From: Diplosphaera chodatii
Taxonomy: Eukaryota; Chlorophyta; Trebouxiophyceae; Prasiolales; Stichococcaceae
DNA: 64,000 nucleotides
Direction of reading: 5' to 3'
Assembly: GCA_032358165.1 (NCBI GenBank)
Contig: JAALGY010000019.1
Span: forward strand, 868,001-932,000
Of this stretch, positions 37,305 through 48,880 are shown in pieces (the stretch's first letter is position 1; every line of letters begins with the position of its first letter). Under the pieces are notes generated by a model, which was not told the DNA's origin, ran no database searches, and saw nothing but the letters and a program-made list of their open reading frames with translations. The translations under genes were made by a program, and so were the position numbers.

Positions 37305-39301
37305 CTATGAGAGCTGGCCGTACCAAAGGCCGGTGATCTTCACGTCCTTGGGCGCCTTGGAGCCCAGGTCTGTGTCGGATGGCTGGATGGACTCGAACAC
37401 TCCCGCGATCTCGTTGCTCTCCTTGTCGACCTGCCACCAAGCGATGCGGCATGGTTAGCCTCGCCTTGACACGCCAACGACACCGCGTGCTGAACTCCTG
37501 ATCGCACAAGCTGGGATCAAGTATTGCCCAGAGGAGGACCTCAGTGGCATCGGCGTCAAACGCCCAGGACATGGCGCACCTTGGCGACGGAGAACACGAT
37601 CTGGCCCTTCAGCGGCTTCGTGGACTTGTTGTTCTCCTTGGCCAGCTCCTCGGAGTCGGAGCGCGCCGGCAGCGCGACAGCGTTGTCGTAGCCAGTGGAG
37701 CCACCGCGGCCCTGCAGGACACGGACAGTCAGCCGAGTCACGGGTCGTTCACGCAGACGGCGCTTGCCAGACTGTGAACTGCACGGGTGCGGGACTACTA
37801 CTTGGCAGCTCAGTGTGGTCGCGGTAGTCCTGCCTGCAGCAGCTAATGACCCCTAGCAATTACGCCGTAGGAGTAGGTGCCCTGGGTCGGCGGCAGAGTG
37901 TGGATGAAAAGGGGAAAGGAGGCACCTTGGGGTCCAGGAAGGAAGAGCCCCGGTATGAGGGCACCAGGAAATCGCCGCCAAAGCCGTCCAGGGTGCCCTT
38001 CGCGGCCAGCTCCTTGATGGTGAACAGGAACGGCACGCGCTCGCCACCCGGCAGCTGCGCGATCGCAGCATGATGGTGTAAGCCTCAAGCCTCCCCCTCT
38101 TGACACTCGAGCGAGAATGCACGACAGACTTCGGGATGCGAAGGATCAGACTCAAGAAATTTGCAACGTCAGAGGTAAGTTCAACAGCGGATGTGTGCAC
38201 CTGCACAGTGACGGCAGCGTAGTCGATGCCATCCTCCTCGACAAAGTCGACGTTGCCGCTGCTGTCAACATTGAATTTGCCGCTGATCTGCATGACCGAT
38301 CGTCAGAATGTGAGCAGCTTCTTCGCTCACGAACGGGATGGCACAGAGAATCAGCAATGATGCAGAAAGAGCAAAAGCGGATTGCCAGTCGCGCGACTCG
38401 CGTGCACGGTGGTGTCAACATGCCCAAATTGCAAATCGCAACATGTACGCACCTCGTCCAGCGTGTATGTGAGCCGGGTCATGAGCTTGGTGGGCACAAA
38501 GTCCGAGTCGCCGCCCTTGAACTGCGACTCCTCCTTCACGGTGAAGCTGGTGGGCTCCAGGCAGAGCTTCTGGATTGTGTAGTTTCCGGGCTTGATGTCC
38601 TTCAGGTTGCTGCTGCCGCCGTCAATCACTGGGCAGGTGTTGGCGATGCCAGAGCCCTTGACCTGCAGATAGGTCAGGCCCTGCAGCTCGTCGAAGGAGA
38701 TGGCCGACGCCGGAGCCTGCGCAGCAGGAAGGGGCGACGTCAGATCGGTGCTGCACGTAAGATGCACCACCTGGCATGCTGCGGCGAGAGAAGGATTTCA
38801 ACATGCCTGACCACACCTGCCCTCCTCACTGAGCATCCGCTCTGCTAGCTCATGGATCGTTCAGGCAGATGTGACCATTTACATGCACGTCTGACGTGTG
38901 CTTGCACTGCTGTCCTGAGTGTTGGGCTACATGACACAGGAACTCACGGCTGCCAGGGCCAGGGCGGCAGCAGCGCCCATCGCTGCCTTGCCGGCGTCAG
39001 CCAGCATGTCCTTCAGACCCGCCTGGCATACGAGCCGCTGCTGCCTGCATGGGCTGCGCGTAGGAGCCCAACAGGACCAGGTCAGGGCCTCGATCAGCAC
39101 AGGCAGCTGCAGTTCGTGAGGAGCCAACCCGAGGCCAGCCACATACGAGCCCGCTGTTGCTGCCGCAGCAGCCACAGTGGCCCTAGGATTCGGCCCCCAC
39201 CTGAGCGGCCGGGCGGCCTGTGCAACGCCACGTGCAGCCGGCGCCTGCTTCAGCGACACCTTGCTGCCCAGCGCCATCTTAGTAGACATCGCCATGGCCA
39301 T
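37305..39301 (-). CDS. psbO: Oxygen-evolving enhancer protein 1 (PsbO), nuclear-encoded
   Basis: PsbO is the 33-kDa extrinsic subunit that stabilises the Mn cluster of photosystem II in the thylakoid lumen. The ATG at 39301 starts [19 protein letters not shown], a stromal transit peptide. A second exon (near 38990) gives [17 protein letters not shown], the lumen-targeting hydrophobic stretch. The mature part begins near [18 protein letters not shown] (38700) and continues with [16 protein letters not shown] [14 protein letters not shown] (38560), [20 protein letters not shown] (38270), [20 protein letters not shown] (38010), [17 protein letters not shown] (37690) and the end [13 protein letters not shown] with TAG at 37305. 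All are hallmark PsbO segments and length fits the family. Expression is expected to be high; the upstream tRNase Z gene lies in tandem, only 283 bp away. Confidence 0.97.
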
Positions 39302-39584
39302 TGCGTCAGCTGCGGTCAGCTGCCTGCGATGAGTGGGCGTGCGAGTCTGGCGCGGGCCCCGGATACAGCACGGGCTGATGCAGATCGAGTCGGGGGCTTA
39401 TCCAGCATTGCTAATCTTCAGCCGGAATCCTCGCTTACTTCTCATGACCAGTATCTGCCTGCTATACCCTACAGGCTGGTACCTTGGTCCCTGACTCTAC
39501 TTCAATGGTCTTTAAAACACCATACAACCCAGATGTCTGTGAAACCTGCCAGTGGGTCAGAGCGCAACACGTCAGCGAGTCATG

Positions 39585-42500
39585 TCAGTGGGTCGCTGCT
39601 GCCTGCCGTCGCTGCGGAGTTGCGCTTGGTTGCGCATGGCTCGCCGGCCTCTGCTGCGTGCTGCTGGGAATTTTAGCTGATGAGGAAACCCCATTATGGT
39701 GCGGCCGGCCAGTGCTGGCAGCCTGTAGCTGGTGCCGTCCCTGCTGCTGCGCTGACCGCCGCTGATGGTCTGCCCGCTGCTGTGGCTGTTCACTTGAGTG
39801 CTTCTGCTGGTTGCTCATGTCATCTGGCAGCCGTGGCGGCACATCCACCCTGAGAAAGTCTTGCGCGATGCCGACCTGGCGAGAGCCGGGTGGCAACCCC
39901 ATCGCAGCACGCGCCTGCTGTGCAAGATACGCCTGCAAAGAGATCAGCGAGCCATGGCTGTCATTCGCCATGGTCGCAGTACAGGGTTGTTGAGTGCACA
40001 AGCGCACAAACAATTGCAGGCTACCCCAGCAAGCTGCGCGTCTGCAGACGGCTTGGTGTGCACCTGCGTGTTACTGCTGTTGTCTGCCACAGCCGCTGAG
40101 TTGCGAGCATCTCCGGTCGTCTTGTAGCGCCCGCTGAAGTGTGTCAGCACCAGGTGGCGCGCATGCAGCTGTGCCGCAAAGCGGCCGGCCATTGCTGCCG
40201 TCGAGTGCATCGCCACATGCGCCTTGTCCGCATCCTCGTTGGAGAAGGTGCACTCATGCGACAGAACGTCTGCGCCGACGCCTGGCCCTGTTGTGGCCGT
40301 GATCACATGCCGTCAGCAGCAGTCAACACAGACCATGACCGATGGAAGTTGCTACTAGGACGATCCCAGTGCAGTGCATGGAGCTCTGCGCACCCCGCAT
40401 TGCACATGAGTTGCAGGTGTCGCCCAGCAGCACGACCTTGCGGCCTTGCTGCCCGACTTGTGTGCCGTCTGTTCTCCGGTTTGCTGGGCTGCTGCCAGGT
40501 GCAGCGTCAAATGCAGCATGCTCCTGTAGAGCATGGGGAATTCTATGCTTTATGATCCTCGTGGATGCTGGCAGTACTGCAATCTTCATGTATTATTGTT
40601 CACAGTAACCACCGGATGGAGTGTCGCACGATCATGCTCACCAAGCATGCTCGCCGTCGAGCTCTTACCTGAAACACGTAGCCCCAGCATGGCAGGCGGT
40701 GCGCGAGCGGCGCTGCTGTGATGCTCATGCCGGGCACAGCAGCCAGCTGCCATGTGAGGGGCGCCAACGGGTTGTGAGCCGGGCCACTCGCTGCGATTCG
40801 CTTGACCGTGGCCAGATCTGCTGCCATCCAATTCCGCATGATGCCTGCGGACAGGACAATCGCAGCAAGGTGCTCAGCCGCGGTTCGCGGCTTGCACCAC
40901 ACAGCTCCGTACATTGATCACCGACTGAGGTGTCGAGCCTGTCATCGGCAGCAGGACTGGGTACTCTGCAGGGAAGAGCACGGCACAGCACTTCACCCGT
41001 CAGCTGCGGTGGCGGGGCCACGTCAGGCGCCTGCGTGGCGCAGAAGATGCCGGGCGCCACCTCCGTCGGCGGCACAGCGGCCGCAGGGTCCGTGGTGTAT
41101 GCTGTGATGCAGATGGGCATGGCCAGCCGCGACATGGTGGCCTTCAGCGATGCCCGCAGCAGCTCCTGGACGCCTGGTGTCAGTGGAGACGATGTTGCGC
41201 ACGCCCAAAGCATGTCCAGGAGCATGCAAGGCTGGTGCAAAAAGTGGCAGCGCGACAACTGCATGGGGTCTGCTTTAACGACATGACGAACGACATGACG
41301 CACAAATCCACACGAGTCCAAGATTGCCAGCAGTGATTGCCCGCAGCACCAATGCATACCTGGCGGGCCATAGATCTGGAAGGTTTCTGGAGTCGGAATG
41401 CCCAGCTGCTGCACACGGCGGCTGACGGCTCGCAGCAAGCCCGGCAAGCCGAACACATGGTCACCATGCATGTGCGTCACAAACACCCTGCACAGCACAT
41501 ACGCAGATGTTCTCAGGTGCATCTGCACTTGGCAAGCCCACTTCTCGGGCACAGAGCTCCGGCCCTGCAGCTCACCCTGAAGCCATGCATAACACTTGTG
41601 ACTGCAGCAACTCGTTGCAGGTGGGAGAGCGCTCACCCTTGCACGAGGACAGGGTCAATTCTGGCGGTTGCCAGCTGGTTGACGGTGCCCTCGCCGCAGT
41701 CCACCATCAGCACCCGCCGCCGCTGCAGCAGCAGGATGGACGACACGTTGCGCTGCGCTGTCGGCGCGCCGGAGGACGTTCCCAGCCACTGCACGGCTAG
41801 GCCTGTTGGCACGTCGCACTCTGGCGCCCTGCTTTGCATGCGCTGCGGCTGTGGCGGCGCTGCCTCCGCTGCTGAGCTTGCTGCAGGAACGGCTGGGCTG
41901 CGCGTGGCAGCAGGGTGCACGGCCGTGTCTGCTGCTGCACGTGCTGGCAGGCTGCTCGGCAGAGAGGCAGGGACAGCACTGGGCACTGGCGCCTGCTGTT
42001 GGGCTGCAGCAGCCTGGAGGGCGGGCATCGCAGGCGCTGCAGGTGAAGCATCACCAGCCGCCGAGCCCGCTGCTGATGCAACTGAGGGCTGGCTCCGCCC
42101 ATCTGCCTCGGTCATGCAGATGGATGTTGCCGTGGACTGTGTGAGCTCTGCATCGTCGGCAGCTGCAGGTGCCTGCTGTGCTTCAGGGCGGCCACCAGAG
42201 GCCGCGCTGTCTACACTGCCCCGCTGGAGCGCAGCATGCAGCCTGTCCACCAGCTCTGCTTTGAGCCCCTTGTCGCTGAGCTGCCTCGTCTGCAGCGCCG
42301 TGGCGAGCTGCTCCTTTTTCAGGGCCCGCAGCTCTGCCCTCGACGTCTGTGCTGAGAGTGCCAGTGGCGCCGCCTCCTGTGGACCTGACTGATGCCGCTG
42401 CGCCATCGCCTCACGTAGCCGCTGCAGCAGCTCCGGCTTGAGGCCGGCATCGCTCAGCTGCATGTCCCGCAGCATGGCGGCGAGCTCGTCTTTGCTGCGG

Positions 42501-42941
42501 GACCTCAGGTCGCTGGCTTTGTGCGGCAGGGGTGCCTGCGACCAGAGCCATGTCATCTTGCACTACGACATGGCATGCCAGCATGCCACGGCCAGGTTGA
42601 CCAAAGCGCTGTGGAACTGGGATGTGCGGGTTCCAACGAGCACCTGATCCTTGAAAGCAGCTTGCGACGCCGCAGAAAAACGGTTGCGCCCAGAGCATGG
42701 CACGGCGGCCACAATGCACCGCTGCAGCCGTGGCCGCAGCTGGTCACCACATGTCAGAGGGCGCCTGCAGTCGCGGTGGCACGTGACAAATTGCATCCTG
42801 GAGGATGTGAGCAGCACCAGACACTCGCCAGCCCGCATATCCCCGGGCGGCCCTGGCGCACCTGGCCTGCGGGCGTTGGCGCACGTGCAAGGGACAGCCG
42901 AGCTGCACCCCCGAAAGGCTGTCACGTGCTGCCATCGCCAT
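39585..42941 (-). CDS. TRZ-like: tRNase Z (3' tRNA processing endonuclease) with two N-terminal SAP motifs
   Basis: tRNase Z cuts the 3' trailer from precursor tRNAs. The metallo-beta-lactamase core is complete: GTSSGAPTAQRNVSS (41770), FVTHMHGDHVFGLPG with H-x-H-x-D-H (41465), KVVLLGDTCNS (40430), LSHECTF and AMHSTA (40260-40210), and LTHFSGRYK (40140). It is a single, short-form catalytic domain. N-terminal to it lie two SAP-like helical pairs, DLRSRSKDELAAMLRDM (42500) and ELRALKKEQLATALQTR (42320), each followed by a (D/K)-G-L-K-(P/A)-EL turn, then an Ala/Gln/Pro-rich linker. Exon 1 from ATG 42941 (MAMAARDSLSGVQLG) joins in phase to an Arg-rich exon near 42760, together a plausible plastid transit peptide. 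The C-terminus ends in a Gln/Ser-rich tail, stop at 39585. Confidence 0.88.
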
Positions 42942-43319
42942 GATGATGTTCAGCGCGTATCAGCAGACCAATATGGTGAGGGTCGACTGGCAGACCCTGC
43001 GTAATGCTTGCGTGCACTATGACACGGCGTGCAGCGACGTCTTGCAAGGAAACAGCAAAGCAACTCTGCCAGCCTTGAGCAGGCGGCCCAGTGGAAAGCC
43101 CGATACCTGATGAAACTATATGTTGTCACAGCACTTTGTGCTCTGCTTGCTACAGGGACCGGCACGTGCAGCGGTCAAGAGTACCGTATCTGCCCTTAGG
43201 TGAAAAGAGCGATGACTTAACCACACAACCCCACTCCACCCCAAACGCAACACAGCGGCAGGCCGGCGGTAGACCTCTTGACTCTCACAGCACGTCAACT
43301 CGTGACGCATAGCTTTGAG

Positions 43320-43640
43320 CATGACTTTGTGACTTTGTGACCAGGTGCATAGGCATACCGGGAGAGGTTCAGGCAGGGTTCAAGAAGCGCTTGCAACCGT
43401 CGCTGGCCGGCTCTCCGACCTCATGACTCTGTGACTTTGTGACCAGGTGTGTAGGCATACCGGGGAACGTTGGCACCAGAGCTCCTCCACTGGCTCTTTG
43501 GTTCCATGACTCTGTGACTCTGTGACCAGGTGTGTAAACAAATGGTAGGCGGTCACGTTTAGGGTTTGAGGCCTTTCGCTGCACAGGAGCAACAGGCCCC
43601 ATGACTCTGTGACTTTGTGACCAGGTGCATAAACATGCAC
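43320..43640. repeat. Degenerate tandem repeat, about 85-101 bp period, four copies
   Basis: The core CATGACTCTGTGACTTTGTG followed by ACCAGGTG occurs at about 43320, 43421, 43506 and 43600, with the tail GCATACCGGG in the first two copies. Each core also has an internal 10-base step (TGACTCTG/TGACTTTG). It lies upstream of the tRNase Z gene and has no coding potential. Confidence 0.8.
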
Positions 43641-43859
43641 AACGGCTGCCAACGCTCAATGGGGCATCCTGACGATGCAGACAATATGAGCTTTGACTTG
43701 TGCTTCTGAGGTGTTGCAGTGGCTACTTGCTATCATGCAGAAGGGCCAGCATGTTGCTCATCTAGATGCAGGCAAAATAGTGTGTTCACAGAGGCATTGG
43801 TGGCGCATGCTTCGCCCGTCAATCAATGCTATTGGAACACGAAGCGTATCGCCATCAAG

Positions 43860-45140
43860 ATCCGCGCAGCGTGCATCGTTCTCCTTTACTGACTTCTCTT
43901 CCCCGATATGGGGCACCCCGCCGCGCTGTGCGGTGAAGGTTCAATTGACAGCGTACAGTGTGGCAGCTATCAGCTAGCAGCTCGTGTCTGGTCACGACAG
44001 CGAGACGCTGGGTGAGCTGTGCAGGCGTCTTGTGCGTGTCTTCATCTCCACCTACTGACTTCCCTTTCCTGCTACGGGGCACGCCGCCGCGTTGTGCGTT
44101 CATTGACAGTGTGGTAGCCTCGAATGCTGTGACGACTGTACTCAGCCTACTGTTATGTATTGCATCGCAGGCAGCAATGCAATACGTGCTTGCTACACTC
44201 CGCCGCACCGTGCAGTGAAGGTTTATTGACAGCGTACAGTGCGGCAGCTATCAGCTAGCAGCTTGTGTCTGGTCACGCCAGCGAGCTGAGCAGATTCTGG
44301 TGCGTGCCATCATTCCCACCTCCTGCCTTCTTCCCCCCCTCCCCTCCTCCCCCCAACTGTGGGGCACCCCGCCGCGTTGTGCAGTGAAGATTCATTGACA
44401 GTGTGGTAGCCTCGAATGCTGTGACGACTGTACTCAGCAATACTGTTATGTATTGCATCGCAGGCAGCAATGCAATACGTACTTGCTACACTCCGCCGCA
44501 CCGTGCAGTGAAGGTTTATTGACAGCGTACAGTGCGGCAGCTATCAGCTAGCAGCTTGAGTCTGGTCACGCCAGCGAGCTGAGCAGATTCTGGTGCGTGC
44601 CATCATTCCCACCTCCTGCCTTCTTCCCCCCCTCCCCTCCTCCCCCCCACTGTGGGGCACCCCGCCGCGTTGTGCAGTGAAGATTCATTGACAGTGTACA
44701 GTGTGGTAGCCTTGCATGCTGTGGCGACTGTACTCAGCCTACTGTTATGTATTGCATCGCAGGCAGCACTCCATGTGATGGGAGCTTATATGACCATGGC
44801 TGGGAGCAGTGCATTATGGTTGGTACCTGCCAACTCCCCGCGCGCTGAAGGTTTATGGACGGCGTCGAGCGTGGCAGGCAATCGATGTGAGCGCTGCATG
44901 CTCAGGTGAGTGACGACGGAAAGCAATGATGGCGACAAACAGCATGAGCTGTTGTGGCATGCGCATGTTGTAGGCAGTGCACCTGTCTGTGGTGAGGGTA
45001 GCACTTCCATCAGCAATGCCTTGTTATGTAACGCAGGCAGGAGCACTGGAGCACTCCATGCGATAGCATTGGCGACCCTAGTTGCGTGTGTCGCTGCCGC
45101 AGCTTGGGGCACCGCGCCCCCCGCGCGCTGAAGGTTTTAT
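43860..45140. repeat. Tandem repeat block, about 293-bp period, roughly three copies plus decayed edges
   Basis: The marker TCATTGACAGTGT starts at 44100, 44392 and 44685 (spacing 292 and 293), and TTGACAGCGTACAGTG starts at 43945, 44226 and 44519. Each unit also carries GGGGCACCCCGCCGCG, a pyrimidine run (CCCTCCCCTCCTCC) and TGTTATGTATTGCATCGCAG. Within a unit the GGGGCAC...TTGACAG segment occurs twice, so the large unit itself arose from a smaller duplication. Diverged traces continue near 44834 and 45107. No open frame is conserved between copies. Confidence 0.85.
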
Positions 45141-46659
45141 CGTCGAGGTTGGCAAACAGTACACTTGGCAGCAAGCCAGATCAGCTGTAAATATTTGATA
45201 CTTGTGAAGTGTTGCACCATGAGCTGCTGTGACAGGCACTTTGCATGATGTGGGCAATGCACATGTCTCATGGCCGGGACAAATGTGCTCATTCACCAGT
45301 GTCCTGCAATATTGTCATGTACTGTCTTGCAGGCGGCGCTTCCTGCGTTGGCCATGGCTGGCGTTGCCAATCAGGTGGGTTGCTGTAGCAGCGCCATCCA
45401 ATGCATCGTGACCTTGTTGCATTGAATGGTGTTGGCACATCAGCTGACCTCCTTTCCGTGCCTTGGGCAGCGTTGACAACAGACGCCAGCATCTGATGCT
45501 GGGTGCTGACCCTCAGCTGCGCACTGCCAGCACCTGCAGCAATCAGGTAACAGCAACACTCTGCACGGCAGCTGTAGTGCAGCCGCACTTCAGTGCAGCA
45601 GATCAACTGATGGCTATATTCCGCCATAACACATATTTATATTCGCATGCAGAGATATGGCGCTGCCTTCCCCAACATGCTGCTGCGGCAAGGTTACAGC
45701 TTTACAGGCGCCATTGACTCCATCTCGTTGTGTGGAGGCGACACAGACACCAGCACAGGTAGGCATTCCTGCTGGCTTGGTTGTGCAGCGTCTTGCAAGC
45801 GCAGTGTGACAGCAGGCACAGCACCTCTGCTGCCGACTGCTTCTCGTTTTGCAGTCATAGCTTGATCTGAGTGTTCACTGTCATGTGGATTTGCCATCCG
45901 CACACCTGTCTGCAGGCTCGCAGCAGCTGAGGATGCGCCAGGCTGCACAGGCAGAATCTGCATCTATATCCCCAGTCCACAGCGGGCACTTGGCGCTTGG
46001 TGATGTCTATCACAGCTTACTGTGAGCATCGTGTATTCAGGCGGCAGCCGGACGTGATCTCTGCCCGCATGAACAGCCACAGCAATGGCGCTGGAAAGTC
46101 CGGCGGCGGCGGCGCTGCTGCTGAGGCACATGCAGCAGGTGAGCAGAACTGCATATGCATGTGTCTTCGGGTGGCAGTATGCCTTCCTATCGACAAACCT
46201 GAAATGCCGATAGCTGCAGCAGCTGCAATGTGAATGCCTGCGGCAGACTAGACTTGCAATTTCTGCGGTCACAGGCCACAAGATTACCGGCAGCACACAA
46301 CGGGTGCAGCCTTGAAGTCAGGTGTCAGCCACTCAGGCAGCCGTTACTGCTGCCCGTCGACTCCATTGCACAGAGGACGGCTGCTGCGAGGAATGCTCCG
46401 GCGAAAGCCAGCTGCAGTATCAGTTGCAGCAAGGATAGCCGGCCCGCCGGTGAGGTCCGAATCGTCGAGGCACCAGTCGTCCAAGGTTGCGGCAATCGAA
46501 ACAGGACAGGATCCCGGTTTGGTAGCGCGTTAGTCCGCGTATATTCTTCTGTTGGGTGTTTGCAGGAACACGTAGTGTTTCTGCTTCTTGCAAATGGGCG
46601 TCGGTTGCCTTGTGTACTTGGCCTGATCCTGTTTCGAGGTTCCTCCAGCTTTCTTTCTG
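45141..46659 (+). other. Possible exons of an unresolved plus-strand gene
   Basis: Several splice-like open segments occur (45334-45380, 45654-45759, 45916-46025, 46039-46139). The second reads FPNMLLRQGYSFTGAID and then GGDTDTSTG; the third can follow in phase and ends in TGA at 46025. No start, no consistent chain of joins and no family could be established. The segments may be relics or untranslated exons of the next gene. Confidence 0.2.
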
Positions 46660-48043
46660 ATGGCCGACCGGCCTAGTACCGGCTGCAGAGGTCTTTCATC
46701 TGCTGCTAGGCGTGTGGAGAAGAGGCAGAAGATGCTTGTCGACGTGTCTTCTGTGTGCAGCTGCAGTAATGGCAACTGGCGCAGTGAGTTCGATTATATT
46801 GTTTGTATTGTTCTTTGTCATCCCCTGGTGTGCTTGCCGGAGCTGATAGTGTGTCTTTATGTTTACAGTTTCTGATGTCGTGGATTTTAGCAGCATTGTG
46901 CGCTGTGCAATGGGATTCAAGGTGTCAGTGGATCCTGCGTTCTGGCAGCTGGTGGTTCCTATGGTCGCTGGCGACTCTGCAAAGTCGTTTGGCGATCATT
47001 TCAAAGCCGACATGGCGTGGCTGATCCGCGAGGTTGCGGCGCAGGGCCCAGCCGGCTTGTTGCCTGCAGGCTTTGATCCGCTGACTAACTGCAAGAAGCT
47101 GTTGGTCGGAGGTTCAGCACAGGCACTGCTGTCAGATGGCTGGCCGCGGCAGAACGCGAGCGGTCGCTGGGGTTTGGAGTGGTACGTCGAACAGCACTGC
47201 AAGCAGCATGCAGCAGGTTGTACAGCGGCTTTATGGGTTGGTGGGTTTTGGCGGCATCGTCAGAATGACGGTTGGTTGTACGTCCAGTATGGCACGCGGG
47301 CTTCGCGCGTTGGCAACCAGCTGCCGGCCATGTGCAGTGTGCACGTGGTCCCCATCTGCAGCCACAGCCAGCAGTTTGTCGTGCGGCATCTGACAGGCAT
47401 CCCCCGTGCCCAGCTGGAAGCGTCCTATGTAGCAGATGGCTGCAGCGCAGCCCCTCAGCAGCTTGTGCACGACCAGCTGGCAGCCAGCCTTCAGCATATT
47501 CGTGATGACATGCGTGTTTCACAAGAGCAAGTAGAGATGCTTACCAAACAGGTTCAGGCAGCGATTTATCGACCCGCAGCGGAGTATGGTGACCCTGAGT
47601 GGAAGCGCCTCAGCGATGTGGCTGCCGATCTGGAGGCTGCTGCATCGGAGGTGCGCACTGATATCATGGTCCGTTACTTGCCAGTGAGTCGTATTGTTTT
47701 TACAGGGTTTCTGCTTTGGGTTTGGCAGGCAGGATCGCCTGTGGTCTGCATCAGGGAATCTCCTCTCAGCTTTGGTGTTGTATGTGCGGATGTGCTGCCA
47801 TTTCTCAACGAGGTGCGTGTGGGTCTTTGCCTGTCGCACTGGGGTGCCCTGTCTAAATTTCGTGGACAGACCACCATGTTTCTGTACAGGTCTGTGCGTC
47901 TTGGCATCTTGATGCCACCAGATTACTGTGCGCAGACATCAATGGTAGGCCTGCGTACGTTTACATTTTACATATGCCGCTGCTGGACAATTACAGGCGC
48001 AGCAGGAAGGGCTGTGCCCCTCTGGCAGCGGCTGTCTTTGTGA
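46660..48043 (+). CDS. Unrecognised 374-residue protein, five exons, mostly one large exon
   Basis: The model is ATG 46660-46783, 46869-47683, 47729-47812, 47890-47944 and 47997-48043; every donor is GT, every acceptor AG, and phases 1, 0, 0, 1 match. The protein starts MADRPSTGCRGLSS, has DVVDFSSIVRCAMGFKVS and an aromatic-rich middle (WGLEWYVEQHCKQH, GWLYVQYGTRASRVG), then a helical stretch likely to form a coiled coil (RVSQEQVEMLTKQVQAAIY), and ends GRAVPLWQRLSL. No domain is recognised. The 815-bp exon is unusual here: other genes in the window rarely keep exons beyond 300 bp apart from low-complexity ones. Function unknown; it could be a lineage-specific gene or derive from a mobile element. 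Confidence 0.6.
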
Positions 48044-48880
48044 CTGCTGTACCTGACACTGATCTAGGCAGGTGCAACTGCGCAACGACCAACAAAATAC
48101 ACCCTGCTCTGCTGATGCCTAAAATAAACTGCCTCTTGCAGGGTTCAATTGACATGCTTTGCATAGTAGGCGGCCTATACCTGCAGAGGGTAGTGCCTGC
48201 CTAGCATGATACACAACAATCTACTTGCTGCGACCCACTGCGTCAGTTGTGCGGCGCAAATCAGCATCTGCAAGGTAAACTTCGTATAGTTGCTGAGATC
48301 CTGCAACAGTAGGAATTGGGCTTCATGCTTCCATATGATTTCAGGCGTGGCTTTCACGTTGCATCACACCGCTCTGCACACGATCAGCCACTGCGCTCGA
48401 CGTGTGACGCGAGCGCACGCTCGTTCAGATAACATGTTGCCACAATGCAAACGCGCCACGTGCGCTGATGTGCATCTTCCTGGCCTGTACAAATGTTGGT
48501 CCGTTGGCCACTCCCGGGCCTCTGGCGGGCCAGCGGCGGTGAATTTGATTCAGCCCCGGATCCCTAAATATTACATGATCAACGCGCGTTAACCCTGCCA
48601 CTACAGGGCAGATCCGGTACTCGTGACCGCGTTACGACCGGCACCTGCTCTGCCCTGCTGAGCTGGCGCCACGGTGCACCTTGCTCAGATGGTAATGCTG
48701 TAGCCCCTCTCACGAGCTCTCGCTCACTTATTGCGTGCTGCTAGCGTCGTACAAGCAAGCTGCACCGGAAGAGACACACTTAGGGCGTTACACCACCGGA
48801 GAAGAGTCAGCCTTGCCAGCGCGCGGTCTGCGCATCGAGGTGCAGCTGGCACGGCCCGAGCAAACAGCTGAGCCTGGCAC
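48044..48880. other. Intergenic with a hairpin upstream of USB1
   Basis: No gene recognised. At 48605-48656 an imperfect hairpin is present: AGGGCAGA pairs with TCTGCCCT and, inside it, CCGGT with ACCGG, around an 18-base loop. A shorter CCCTG/CAGGG pair lies just before it. Confidence 0.4.

Noticed and set aside
41337..42392. A 351-codon open frame on the plus strand
   Set aside because: It is exactly antisense to the tRNase Z SAP and linker exons, has extreme Ala/Ser/Cys bias and starts inside an intron of that gene; a shadow of GC-rich coding sequence.
45654..46025. Segment FPNMLLRQGYSFTGAID followed by GGDTDT, resembling the C-terminal metal site of ADP-ribosylglycohydrolases
   Set aside because: The residues after GGDTDT do not follow the family pattern (no A-I-A-G-A helix), the N-terminal motifs are absent from the surrounding 3 kb, and the match is shifted by one residue. 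Treated as chance.
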